A stretch of DNA of 64,000 nucleotides from Palsa-1392 sp036490335 (GTDB lineage Bacteria > Verrucomicrobiota > Verrucomicrobiia > Chthoniobacterales > UBA10450). The notes beneath the pieces were generated by a model, which was given only the letters and a program-made list of their open reading frames with translations, did no database searches and had not been told where the DNA came from. The stretch is taken from contig DASXEB010000017.1 of the NCBI GenBank assembly GCA_036490335.1, forward strand, positions 1 to 64,000, given 5' to 3'. The position numbers were made by a program, and so were the translations under genes. Of the stretch, positions 1-8,200 are shown piece after piece. How positions within the stretch are numbered: position 1 is the first letter of the stretch; every line of letters begins with the position of its first letter.

Positions 1-54
1 CCCAGCCCCTGCCGCGAAGGGGCGAAGCCACTTTTTCAACACCCGATTTCGGCC

Positions 55-276
55 ATGGCTAAGTTGCTGTCGAGGTCACGAGCCGAAAACCGAAGCTCTG
101 GAACGAGTCAGCCGGAGCTTCGGTCCTCCCCGGCCTCCGAGGAGCGAGCGGAATTTTTCACCTGTCCGGCCTGCGGCGGTCGGGTCGATGCCCACGATCT
201 CGCGGACATCCTGTGCCATCACCAACACGTCATTCGGCCATCCGCTTTTCCGCACACCGCGCCGCCTCGGCCGTGA
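55..276 (+). CDS. small putative zinc-ribbon protein
   Basis: A 73-residue ORF with an ATG start. The first 30 residues are polar and low complexity. A metal-binding-like segment follows at residues 35-60, with CPACGG and then a C-H-H cluster about 14 residues later, which could form a CxxC...CH zinc site. The C-terminus is proline rich. No Shine-Dalgarno site stands out. Its TGA stop overlaps a GTG (273-275) that opens another frame, which would fit translational coupling. The function is unknown. I judge it real from the cysteine pattern alone, so confidence is moderate. Confidence 0.5.
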   Translation: MAKLLSRSRAENRSSGTSQPELRSSPASEERAEFFTCPACGGRVDAHDLADILCHHQHVIRPSAFPHTAPPRP

Positions 277-620
277 AAAATCGCCCGCGACTCGCCGACC
301 GCCTCCTCTATGAGCGCATCCTCTGGGGAATCGAGCGGCTCCTCCACGAAATCGAACAGCAACGGCAAATCGATTTACGGCGCGATGCGCGCGGTTGCCT
401 GACTGACGATGACCTCCCTCGCGAGAGCGGCGATCAGGTCACCATGATCGTCGCCGGGTCGCTCCACGGGCCCTGGCCCACGGTGTTGACCGCGGCCACC
501 CGCACCCAGATGTCCTTGCCTCGCGGCATGCCGGAGAGTTTGAAGGCGCGGGAATTTGGAAACATCCCCGCGTCGGTCCAAGGGCCGGCATTGGGGTCGA
601 GCGTCCATTGCATCACGTAA
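273..620 (+). CDS. possible small ORF coupled to the zinc-ribbon ORF
   Basis: A frame opening with GTG at 273 overlaps the preceding stop by four bases (GTGA). The first 45 residues look protein-like: a charged amphipathic helix with the segment LLYERILWGIERLLHEIEQQ. The rest lies antisense to the fibronectin-III gene and looks like shadow sequence. The true gene may be short or decayed. No function can be assigned. Confidence 0.25.
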   Translation: MKNRPRLADRLLYERILWGIERLLHEIEQQRQIDLRRDARGCLTDDDLPRESGDQVTMIVAGSLHGPWPTVLTAATRTQMSLPRGMPESLKAREFGNIPASVQGPALGSSVHCIT

Positions 621-1045
621 TTGCGGATGTTTGGGCCGGCCGGGTCGCACACCCCTAGCACGTCACCCGACATCTGCCCGTGGCGCAGACGCAGAGCTTG
701 CGGAGATGGCGGCGTTTGGGTTTCGCGGGTGTGAGCCTTGACGACGGGGATGCCGATCTGGGCCAGGTCGGTATCGGTCACGGTCAGCACCTGCGGAGCG
801 TTCATCGCGATGTCGGAGAGCAAACCCGCGAGGCCGGCAAACTTCGACTCGATTGCCTCTTTTCGCCCGAGTCCGGTCATATCAATCGCCGCCCGCAGAG
901 CCAGCGATCCGGCCGCAATATCGGTCGAAGGCGGTATGAGGGTGGCGAATACTGGAATATTCGGAAGATTACCCGAAACCTTCTCGCCGAGCTTGGCGAG
1001 CCCGTCCGGGGTATATTCTCCGAATCCACTTATTAGTTTAATCAT
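434..1045 (-). CDS. small fibronectin type III domain protein
   Basis: From the ATG at 1045 the product is 203 residues. The N-terminal two thirds is a helical segment beginning MIKLISGFGEYTPD. The last 60-70 residues form a fibronectin-III fold, with a YVMQWTLDP strand, a W-T-D-A-G turn, and the ending WVRVAAVNTVGQGPWSDPA, a canonical FnIII G-strand region. No signal peptide is evident. Proteins of this layout are common in Verrucomicrobiota and Bacteroidota and have no known function. Its ATG overlaps, by four bases (ATGA), the stop of a leucine/lysine heptad ORF on the same strand (1042-1494). This hints that both belong to one transcript reading leftward through the repeat array. Confidence 0.75.
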   Translation of the reverse strand: MIKLISGFGEYTPDGLAKLGEKVSGNLPNIPVFATLIPPSTDIAAGSLALRAAIDMTGLGRKEAIESKFAGLAGLLSDIAMNAPQVLTVTDTDLAQIGIPVVKAHTRETQTPPSPQALRLRHGQMSGDVLGVCDPAGPNIRNYVMQWTLDPNAGPWTDAGMFPNSRAFKLSGMPRGKDIWVRVAAVNTVGQGPWSDPATIMVT

Positions 1046-1494
1046 GCCCTCATACCGCGCGGAGGGTGGCCAGTGGTTGCGTGCCGACACGCAAATGCGG
1101 GTTTTCCCCTGCCCGAGCCCGGGGGAATTCCCCTGGATTTCCGCTTCATTTTGCCCAAAGCGATTGTTGCCTTGGTCAAAGCAGCCGCCGGGTTGGCCAG
1201 GATACCGGACGCTTTGGCCAGGAGAGCGGTTTCCCTGACCAAGGCGGCGAGATCTTCGGTCAAGGTGTCAGAGATCCTGGTCAAATGGTCGGGCGCCTTG
1301 ACCAGGGTATTCGCTGGCTTGCCCAAGACGGCGGCCGCCCTGGCCAAAGTAACGACCAACATGGTCAAAGTGACCGTCGCTTTAGCCAAGGCGCCGGATA
1401 CCCTGGTTAAGGAGACGCTTTCCTTAACAAAGGTGGCCACACTTCTGGCCAAAGTGGGATTCGACTTGGCCAGAACGCCGGGCACTTTGGGCAA
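1042..1494 (-). CDS. heptad-repeat ORF (L-x-K repeats)
   Basis: This 150-residue frame begins at a TTG near 1494. It has about 15 seven-residue units of the pattern L-[ATV]-[KR]-x4 and then a basic tail. The TGA stop overlaps the ATG of the fibronectin-III gene. The repeats would form an amphipathic helix or coiled coil if translated. The same DNA read on the other strand (GTG at 1073 to 1501) also gives L-x-K heptads, because the core TTGRYCAA is palindromic, so strand choice rests on context. A strong Shine-Dalgarno/ATG pair at 1748 on this strand and the ATGA overlap favour the minus strand. Frame breaks near 1510-1580 separate it from that start, so it may be a decayed gene. Confidence 0.4.
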   Translation of the reverse strand: MPKVPGVLAKSNPTLARSVATFVKESVSLTRVSGALAKATVTLTMLVVTLARAAAVLGKPANTLVKAPDHLTRISDTLTEDLAALVRETALLAKASGILANPAAALTKATIALGKMKRKSRGIPPGSGRGKPAFACRHATTGHPPRGMRA

Positions 1495-1703
1495 GAGCTG
1501 ACCTTACCTTGCTTAAAGCAGGCGCGGTTTGCCCAAAGTGGCGCCCAGCTTGACCAGGGAAGGATGATACTTTGGCCAAGTCACCGGCGATTAGCCAATC
1601 TGTCTGCTGACTTGACCAAAGCGGTCAATGACTTGGCCAGGGCGCCGATCACCTTGGCAGAATATACCGCTGCCTTGACCAGGTTGGCGGCTACCTTGGT
1701 TAA
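1151..1703. repeat. 27-unit array of TTGRYCAA palindromes at 21-bp period
   Basis: Cores begin at 1151, 1172, 1193, 1214, 1235, 1256, 1277, 1298, 1319, 1340, 1361, 1382, 1403, 1424, 1445, 1466, 1487, 1508 (poor), 1529, 1550, 1572, 1591, 1612, 1633, 1654, 1675 and 1696. Spacing is exactly 21 bp except for small slips around 1572-1591. The 8-bp core is conserved and palindromic (TTGGCCAA, TTGGTCAA, TTGACCAA and near variants); the other 13 bp of each unit are unrelated. Twenty-one base pairs is two helical turns, so all cores face the same side. The array lies between the fibronectin-III gene (leftward) and the response regulator (rightward). Confidence 0.9.
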
Positions 1704-1748
1704 GGAAATCGCTCTCCCGGGCTGGGAACGCCATCCATTGCCCGGCAT
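1581..1748 (-). CDS. heptad-repeat ORF, upstream fragment
   Basis: A 55-residue frame starts at ATG 1748 with an excellent ribosome-binding site on the minus strand: GGAGG five bases upstream of ATG. It reads MPGNGWRSQPG and then six L-x-K heptads, ending at TGA 1581. Downstream the same heptads continue in other frames (a short one ending near 1510, then the 1494-1042 frame). Either the gene has suffered one or more frameshifts, or the repeat is maintained at DNA level and translation is incidental. No known function. Confidence 0.4.
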   Translation of the reverse strand: MPGNGWRSQPGRAISLTKVAANLVKAAVYSAKVIGALAKSLTALVKSADRLANRR

Positions 1749-1826
1749 AAAATCCTCCTCGCCATTACGCTGCGCGGCTGTATAAGGAAAGAGTGAAAAC
1801 AACCTTTTCCTCCGTGTTACCCCGGA

Positions 1827-2462
1827 ATGAAACCGACTCGCATACTGATCGCTGACGCCTGCCCGATCGTGCGCGAAGGCCTCCGGAGCTGGCTGCGCGA
1901 GCGAGCACCCGGTTCGGAAGTCTGCGCCGTGGCCGCGACCGGTCTCGAGGCCGTCGCCAAAGCCGCCGAGCTGCGCCCCGATATTGTCCTGATCGACGAT
2001 CGCATGCCGCTGCTCGACGGACTCGCAGCCGCGACCCAAATCAAACGCAGCCGGCGCGGCGTCGAGATTCTTATTTTCAGCGCCGCCCTCACCCCGCAGC
2101 GAAAGGGCAGGATTTTCCGCTCCAGCGTCAGCGGCGCCCTGCTCAAAAGCGAGGCGACCGAGGAACTCCTCCTCGCTCTGGAGGCAGTGCGGCGGCACCA
2201 TCGTTTCCGGTCCCACGCCCTCACCACCGCCTGCGCGAAAACAAGTCGGACCGCGGAACGCACCGACCGCCTGACGAATCGCGAGATCGAAGTTCTGCGT
2301 CTCATCGCCGCCGAGCACACGACCAAGGAAGTGGCGAGCAAGCTCGGGGTGAGCGCGAAAACAATCGAAGGCCATCGCACCCATCTTTTCCAGAAGCTGA
2401 AGGTGCGCTCGGCGGTCGGCTTGACCCGCCACGCCATCCGCAGCGGCCTGGTCGAGCTGTGA
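1827..2462 (+). CDS. NarL/FixJ-family response regulator
   Basis: A 211-residue two-domain regulator. The receiver spans residues 4-120, with the phospho-acceptor Asp57 in VLIDDRMP and the conserved lysine in GALLKSEAT. A LuxR-type helix-turn-helix lies at about 147-205 (RLTNREIEVLRLIA, then TKEVASKLGVSAKTIEGHR). It should bind DNA as a dimer on phosphorylation. One oddity: the acidic pocket, usually ADDHP in this family, reads ADACP, so one metal-binding aspartate is alanine. No kinase gene is adjacent, so it is an orphan. The upstream 120 bp separates it from the palindrome array, which it might recognise; that is only a guess from position. Confidence 0.9.
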   Translation: MKPTRILIADACPIVREGLRSWLRERAPGSEVCAVAATGLEAVAKAAELRPDIVLIDDRMPLLDGLAAATQIKRSRRGVEILIFSAALTPQRKGRIFRSSVSGALLKSEATEELLLALEAVRRHHRFRSHALTTACAKTSRTAERTDRLTNREIEVLRLIAAEHTTKEVASKLGVSAKTIEGHRTHLFQKLKVRSAVGLTRHAIRSGLVEL

Positions 2463-2597
2463 AGCAAGGCTCCGCTGTTTGGCCTAACGACTCTCGCGCC
2501 CGTCCTGAGGCATTTCGTTTAGCCTAACGAATAAAGGACTGCTGATTGCGTTCGCCGCCGATCCCGTTAAGATGACCTAACGAATAAAGGACGAATT

Positions 2598-2795
2598 ATG
2601 GCAAAAGACACAGGCAAAGGATATCGACAAGGCTCCGTCAAGGGGCGCACCCAAAGCAAAAACCCCGTGACCAAAGACTGGACGAAGCGCGATGAAACAC
2701 CCGGCAGCAAAACGAAGGGCGAGTTCATGGATGTAAAGAGCGGCGGTGAGAAATTCAAAGGCGTCGCGAAAGAGCCGGACAAGCGGCGGAGGTAG
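2598..2795 (+). CDS. small basic conserved hypothetical protein
   Basis: A 65-residue, lysine- and glycine-rich protein with no cysteines or membrane segment. It reads MAKDTGKGYRQGSVKGRTQ at the start, then KNPVTKDWTKRDE, and later GEFMDVKSGGEKFKGV. Proteins with this pattern occur widely in soil bacteria as uncharacterised small proteins. The start is preceded by CCTAACGAATAAAGGACGAATT, whose AAAGGA serves as ribosome-binding site. A second, broken copy with the same leader lies at 3694-3872, so the two flank the methyltransferase remnant. The next gene follows after two bases. Confidence 0.75.
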   Translation: MAKDTGKGYRQGSVKGRTQSKNPVTKDWTKRDETPGSKTKGEFMDVKSGGEKFKGVAKEPDKRRR

Positions 2796-2797
2796 CA

Positions 2798-3587
2798 GTG
2801 ATCAAAGCTTCACAAACGCACAACGCCACGGCAGTGAACCGGCTCTACCACGGGGATAACTTGGAGGTGCTGCGGGAGCAGATCGCGAATGAGTCGGTGG
2901 ATCTGGTCTATCTCGACCCGCCGTTTAATTCGAAGCGCGATTACAACCTGCTTTTCAAGTTGCCGGAGGGACGGACGAGCGAGGCGCAGATCGAGGCGTT
3001 CGAGGATACCTGGCATTGGACCGACCAGACCGAGCGCGAGTTTGGCGAGCTGTTGCATCAGCCGAATACCGACCTGGCCGACATGATGCGCGCGTTGCGC
3101 AGTTTTCTCGGCGAGAACGGCGCGCGATCTGGCGACGCGCGACGAGCATCAATTTCGGTGGTGGGCGGTTTCGCTCGTGGAGGCGCGGCCTTTCCCCGGA
3201 AAGACGCAGGGTGCCGACACTGGAATCGCTGGAATCAAGCTCTTCCACGATCTCGATCGCAAGACTGTGCGGAAGATAATCGTCAAGGTGAAAGGCGGCG
3301 ATGACGTCGGGCCGGCGATGGTGCGGGATTTGATCGCAGACATCGCGCGGGAGAAGGCGGACATCGGCCTCTTCATTACTCTGACGGCGCCGACGCCGGC
3401 GATGATAACGGAAGCGGCTGCCGCCGGGTTCTTCGCGAGCCGGCACGGAACGAATTACCCGCGGGTGCAATTACTCACGATCAAAGGTTTGCTCGCCGGC
3501 AGCCAACACGCCGCGCATCCCGATTACGAGCCGGATTTGAACTTCAAGAAGCGAAAGCTGAAGCCGACGATGAGCAGCGGAAGCTGA
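2798..3587 (+). pseudogene. site-specific adenine DNA methyltransferase, internally deleted
   Basis: A good start (GGAGG five bases before GTG 2798) opens a frame with HGDNLEVLREQIANESVDL and then LVYLDPPFNSKRDYNLLF, the catalytic DPPF motif IV of beta-class N6-adenine methyltransferases. It continues through the conserved ELLHQPNTDLADMMRAL to FLGEN (about 3117). There the sequence jumps, with a frame change, to RDLATRDEHQFRWWAV and the C-terminal Mrr-like domain (KIIVKVKGGDDVG, IGLFITLTAPT, AAGFFASRHGTNYPR), ending at 3587. Known homologues have roughly 240 more residues here, including the SAM-binding FxGxG motif and target recognition. The remnant cannot be an active methylase. It is flanked by two copies of a small gene. 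Confidence 0.85.
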
Positions 3588-3693
3588 TTTGATTGCACGC
3601 TGGAACTCGAGCGTTAAGGAGAAAACGGGCCAGAGGTTCATTTGCCTAACGATCCCTTGCTCCGACATTGCCCTAACAAATAAAGGACGAATC

Positions 3694-3872
3694 ATGGCAA
3701 CGGCTTAACTGTAGCCGCGGCGCTGCGCGCCGCGCCAGCGGGCCACAGGCCCGCTGCTACAAACGACGAAACGCCCGGCAGCAAAACGAAGGGCGAATTC
3801 ATGGATGTAAAGAGCGGCGGCCAGAAATTCAAAGGCGTCGCGAAAGAGCCGCTTCAACAAAACGACGCATGA
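3694..3872 (+). pseudogene. broken second copy of the small basic protein gene
   Basis: The leader CCTAACAAATAAAGGACGAA and ATGGCAA repeat those of the gene at 2598, but after four codons the copy stops (TAA). It is interrupted by a hairpin element at 3710-3761. After the element the coding sequence resumes almost identically to the first copy (positions 3765-3852, from GAAACGCCCGGCAGC through GGCGTCGCGAAAGAGCCG), with a new end at TGA 3872. The insertion plus loss of the middle third destroys the gene. Together with the intact copy it forms a direct repeat bracketing the methyltransferase remnant. Confidence 0.8.
3710..3761. repeat. REP-like double-hairpin element
   Basis: Outer arms TGTAGC (3710-3715) and GCTACA (3756-3761) enclose two perfect hairpins. 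One is CGCGGCGC/GCGCCGCG (3716-3723 with 3727-3734); the other is CAGCGGGCC/GGCCCGCTG (3736-3744 with 3748-3756) with loop ACA. This three-way fold is typical of REP/RAYT-type or other non-autonomous palindromic elements. It has landed in the second copy of the small basic gene. I saw no other copy in the window. Confidence 0.75.
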
Positions 3873-3890
3873 CATCGACTTTGTTTCGCT

Positions 3891-4574
3891 TCACATTTTT
3901 TCTTTTATGCCGGCACGCAGGAGGAACCAGTTCACCGGGTAACTGGTGAGGAAGCCGGCGAGCATGGCAATCTGCATCATGCACCAGAAAACTGGGCCGG
4001 TTTTCGGGAGTTCATGGCCGAAGATGAGGAAGGTGACGATGGCCATCCAGCCGTACATCCCGACCTGCCACGCGGTCAGGGAAAGGAAATCGGCCTTGCT
4101 GGCCGCGACGAGGCCTTCGCCTAACGAGAGGTTGCGCATCGGCGCGATGGTGAAGTATTGGAAGAAGATGCCGAAGAGGAGCGCGAGGACGTAATCGACC
4201 GCCCAGGCGCCGAAGATTTTCTGGCCAAAAAGAGTGAGCGGGAAGAAGAGGAGCGCCGTCTCGCCGACGATATCGGCCAGGGTGCAGCCGCTCCCGCAAT
4301 GGGTCGCACCGAGGGCAACCATTTGCCAGAACGGTGTGGTTTTTCCCGGCGGCTTTTTGTGGCGCGCTTTCGCTTCCCTCATCGCGCGCTTCGTCGAAAG
4401 GCGGCCGGCGGTGAAATAACCCCAGAGCGCGAGCGGCCCGGCGTAGAGCGCGGTGATGGGCCAGACCAGATTCATGATCCACATCTCCTGCGCGTGACCG
4501 GCAACGAGATCGATGACAATGAAGATCGCGCAGATCGCGCCGACGAGCAGGCTGATGAGGGCGACGGTTTCCAA
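3891..4574 (-). CDS. DUF4396 integral membrane protein
   Basis: A 227-residue polytopic membrane protein with about six hydrophobic helices. It has the hallmarks of DUF4396: MNLVWPITALYAGPLALWGYF near residue 35, and the cysteine/histidine motif THCGSGCTLADIVGE near residue 92. The HCGxGC motif suggests metal (perhaps copper) binding, but the family is uncharacterised. A cytoplasmic basic loop (residues 58-80) separates the first helices from the HCGxGC helix. It stands alone, with convergent pseudogene sequence downstream. Confidence 0.85.
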   Translation of the reverse strand: METVALISLLVGAICAIFIVIDLVAGHAQEMWIMNLVWPITALYAGPLALWGYFTAGRLSTKRAMREAKARHKKPPGKTTPFWQMVALGATHCGSGCTLADIVGETALLFFPLTLFGQKIFGAWAVDYVLALLFGIFFQYFTIAPMRNLSLGEGLVAASKADFLSLTAWQVGMYGWMAIVTFLIFGHELPKTGPVFWCMMQIAMLAGFLTSYPVNWFLLRAGIKEKM

Positions 4575-4632
4575 TGCAGATACGATGATTAGCTCAGGCT
4601 AGCTTTCCGGGGAGTGAGCGAAACTCTATCGA

Positions 4633-4970
4633 TCACCTTTTTGAATGGCTCTGCGCGGAGCCCGGCTTTTTGGATTCTTCCTTATCGAAGAGCTCGCGCA
4701 GTTCGTCCTTCGCCTTTTCCAAGGTGCGCTTGCGACTGGCGCTGAGGTTGGTCCCGGCGCGGTTGATGTAGAAGTTGAGCATCGACATGGCCGATTGCAG
4801 CGGCGTGCCTTTGCGTTTCTTGCTCTTCTCCGCGGAACGCTTGAGCGAGGCGGCGATCTGGCCGGCGCTCCGCTTTTTGAAAACGTCCTCTTCCAAGGCG
4901 AGCGCGTCGCTGTGCTCAGTCACTTCCGCCGACCAGCGTTGCCGCTCGCTTTTTTCTTCTTCGCAGTCAC
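4633..4970 (-). CDS. DUF3175 protein with a one-base shift at its start
   Basis: The conserved domain reads RWSAEVTEHSDALALEEDVF, then GQIAASLKRSAEKSKKRKGT and SAMSMLNFYINRAGTNL, ending in a lysine-rich tail. That is the full DUF3175 domain of about 95 residues, function unknown. The natural start would be GTG at 4970, giving VTAKKKK, but that frame is off by one. The A6 run (minus strand; 4950-4955) would need seven As to join VTAKKKK to SERQRWSAEV. As written, the domain frame is open back to 5226, with an alternative ATG at 5031. So this is a homopolymer frameshift, a slippage site, or a sequencing error. The coordinates given assume the GTG start. Confidence 0.7.
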
Positions 4971-5212
4971 TCGTTAGGCTCCCCGACGAATGGGGAAGGA
5001 TTTGTCGTAATCGTCTCCACATTTCTCGCATTTTGCCATCATCGGGAGATCGCACGCCGCGGCCGGGCCGGATGGCGCGGTCGTTTTGCGCTTCGCCCAG
5101 CCGCGGCCATCGCGATCTAAACCAGACCTGCGTTATAAGACCAATCCAAGCGAGCAAGACGCGCCGAAGAGCGTATACTAGAAGAGTCGCGGTTAATCGC
5201 CGCGCTTCCTGC

Positions 5213-8200
5213 ATGTCATCGCCCAAGAAAAATCAGTCGCCAGGCGAAGGCGCCGGGACGAGCGCGCCCTCCGATGTCTTCGATCCGGCGGCGACGGACG
5301 AGACGGGCAGGAACGCTCGCGACGGCGCGCGGAAGCGACGCGACCCGAACGAGCCGATGGCGGTGGTCGGGATCGGGGCGTCGGCGGGCGGGATAGGGCC
5401 GCTGCAACAATTTTTCGGCGACATGCCGGACGATTGCGGGCTCGCCTTTGTCGTCGTGATGCATCTTTCGCCGGAGCACGAGAGCAATCTCGCGAGCATC
5501 ATCCAGCAGCGGACGGCGATGCCGACCATGCAGGTGAACGAGCGGGTCAAGGTGCAGCCGAATCACATTTACGTCATCCCGCCAAACAAGCAGCTCGCCT
5601 TTGAGGATGGCTCGCTCGAATTGCTCGAGCCGCAACGGACGCTCGGGCGGCGGGTGACGATCGATCTTTTCTTCCGCACCCTCGCGCAATCGTTTGGCCA
5701 GCGCGCGGTCTCGATCGTTCTCTCGGGCATCGACTCGGATGGCGCGATCGGTTTGAAGCACGTCCGCGCGCAGGGCGGGGTGACGATCGCGCAGGACCCG
5801 GACGAGGCCGAGCACGACAGCATGCCGCTGACCGCGATCAACACCGGGATGGTCGATTGGGTGCTCCCCGTCGCCGAGATGCCGGGCAAGCTGGTCGAGT
5901 TCGTGCACAACGAAAACCGGATGCAGCTCCCGCCGGAGATTCCCGAGGCGAAGGAGCCGGATGCGAAAGACCCGAGCGCGGCTGGCGGCGAAACGGTCTC
6001 GAATGAGACGCGCGCCGAGGCCGATGAATCCGCGTTCAACCAGGTGCTCGTCCACTTGCGCGCGCAGACCGGCCACGATTTTAGTCATTACAAACGCGCG
6101 ACCATCCTGCGCCGGATCGCGCGCCGGTTACAGGTCAACTCGGTCGAGAGCGTTCCCGATTATCTCGAATTTCTCCGCCGGCATCCGGCGGAAGTGCGCG
6201 CGCTGCTTGCCGATTTGCTCATCGGGGTGACGCATTTTTTTCGCGACCAGGAATCTTTCCGCGCGCTCGAGGCAAACATTCCACAGCTCTTCGCCGGCAA
6301 ACAGCGGGAGGATACGGTCCGAGTCTGGGTCGTCGGCTGCGCGACCGGCGAGGAAGCATACTCGATCGCGATGCTGCTCTGCGAGCATGCCGGGCGGCTC
6401 GAGGCGCCGCCCCATATCCAGGTTTTCGCGAGCGACATCGATGACAGCGCGATCCAGGACGCGCGCGACGGCCTCTATCCGACGACGATCGAAGCCGACG
6501 TTTCGATCGAACGCCTCCGGCAATTTTTTAACAAGGATCACGGCCGTTACCGGGTGAAAAAAGAGCTGCGCGAGAAGGTGCTTTTCGCCGCGCATAATAT
6601 TTTGCGGGACGCGCCCTTTTCGCGGGTCGATCTCATCTCCTGCCGCAACCTGCTGATTTATCTCAACGCCAAAGCGCAGGACCAGGTGTTCGACGTTTTG
6701 CATTTCGCGCTCCGACCGGGCGGCCTGCTTTTTGTCGGCGGGGCGGAGGCGACCGGCAGCATTCAATCGCTTTTCTCGCCGCTCGACAGCAAACATCGCA
6801 TCTATGTCCGCCGCTCCGTGCCGCGGCCGGCCTGGCAAATTCCGCTCGCACCGATCCAATTGCCAGCGGGACAGATTCGCGGGACGACTCAAACGCGCGC
6901 GCGCTCACTGCCGCCAATGTTGCCCCTCATCCTCGAGCAAGCGGCGGCTGAGACTCCGCAATCGCTTTTCGCCGGCCAGGAACGGCGCGCGATTTTATTC
7001 GGCGAGTTGCACCTGAAATTGCTCGAGCAATACGGTCCGCCCTCCGTGGTCGTGAACGAAGCGCACGACATCGTGCATTTGTCGGAAAGCGCGGGACGTT
7101 ATCTGCAATTTTCCGCCGGGGAGCCGAGCGCGAACATTTTCAAGGTCGTGCATCCGGCCTTGCGGATCGAGCTGCGCGCGGCGCTCTTTCGCGCGGAGCA
7201 GGAGCAGAAGACGGTCACATCGCTGCCGCAACCGGTCGAGTTCGATGGCACGCGCGAGATGATCTCGCTCCGCGTCCGCCCGACCCGCGCGAACGATCCG
7301 GCGACAGGATTTTACCTCGTCCTTTTCGAAAAAATCGACCCGTCAGCCGAGACCGCGCCCGAGACCGCGCCCGAGCCGTCGCAGCCGCACGATGTCGCGC
7401 GCGATCTCGAGGCCGAGGTGCAATCTCTCAAGCAGCAGCTCACGACTACGATCGAGAAGTACGACGCTTCAAACGAGGAATTAAGAGCTTCGAACGAAGA
7501 GTTGCAGGCGGTGAACGAAGAGATGCGTTCCGCGACCGAAGAGCTGGAGACGAGCAAGGAAGAATTGCAGTCGGTCAACGAAGAGCTGGTCACGGTTAAC
7601 AACGAACTCAAGAGCAGCGTCGAAGGGTTGAGCCGCGCCAACACCGACCTGACGAACCTGATGGCGGCGACGCAGGTCGGGACGGTTTTCCTCAACCGGC
7701 AACTTCGCATCGAGCGTTTCACGCCGAGCGCGCAGAAGATTTTCAATCTCATCCCGGCCGATCTCGGGCGGCCGATCTCCGACATCACACACAAGCTGCG
7801 CTATCCCGATCTCGTCCGCGACGTCCATCGCGTGCTCGAAGATTTGACCGTGATCGAAACCGAAGTGCGGCTCGATGAAGACGGCTGGTTCCTCACCCGC
7901 ATCGCGCCCTACCGCACGGCCGACGATCACATCGCGGGCGCGGTCGTCACCTTTGTCGATATCACGCGACGCATCCAGGCCGAGGCGGAATTGCGCGCGA
8001 GCGAAGCGCGTTACCGCGCGATGTTCGAGCAAGCGCACGTCGGCATCGTGCAGATTTCGCCGGAAGGGCGTTTTCTCGACGTCAATCCAGGGGCGTGCGC
8101 GCTCTGCGGCTGCACCCACGCGCAAATGCTCGAGCTCAAAGTCGACGACGTCACCCATCCCGACGATCTCGCGAAGGAAAAAGCGCTGACCGCAAAGTTG

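Noticed and set aside
1151..1703. CRISPR-like array
   Set aside because: Period is only 21 bp with an 8-bp conserved core and no long repeat or unique spacers of 30 bp; no cas genes nearby.
1581..2432. 283-codon minus frame covering the response regulator
   Set aside because: Most of it is antisense to the NarL-type regulator. Only the last part (from 1748) with a good ribosome-binding site was kept as a heptad ORF.
5174..5179. TATACT as -10 of the CheB-CheR kinase gene
   Set aside because: A plausible -10 hexamer, but no matching -35 at 16-18 bp spacing; too weak to call.
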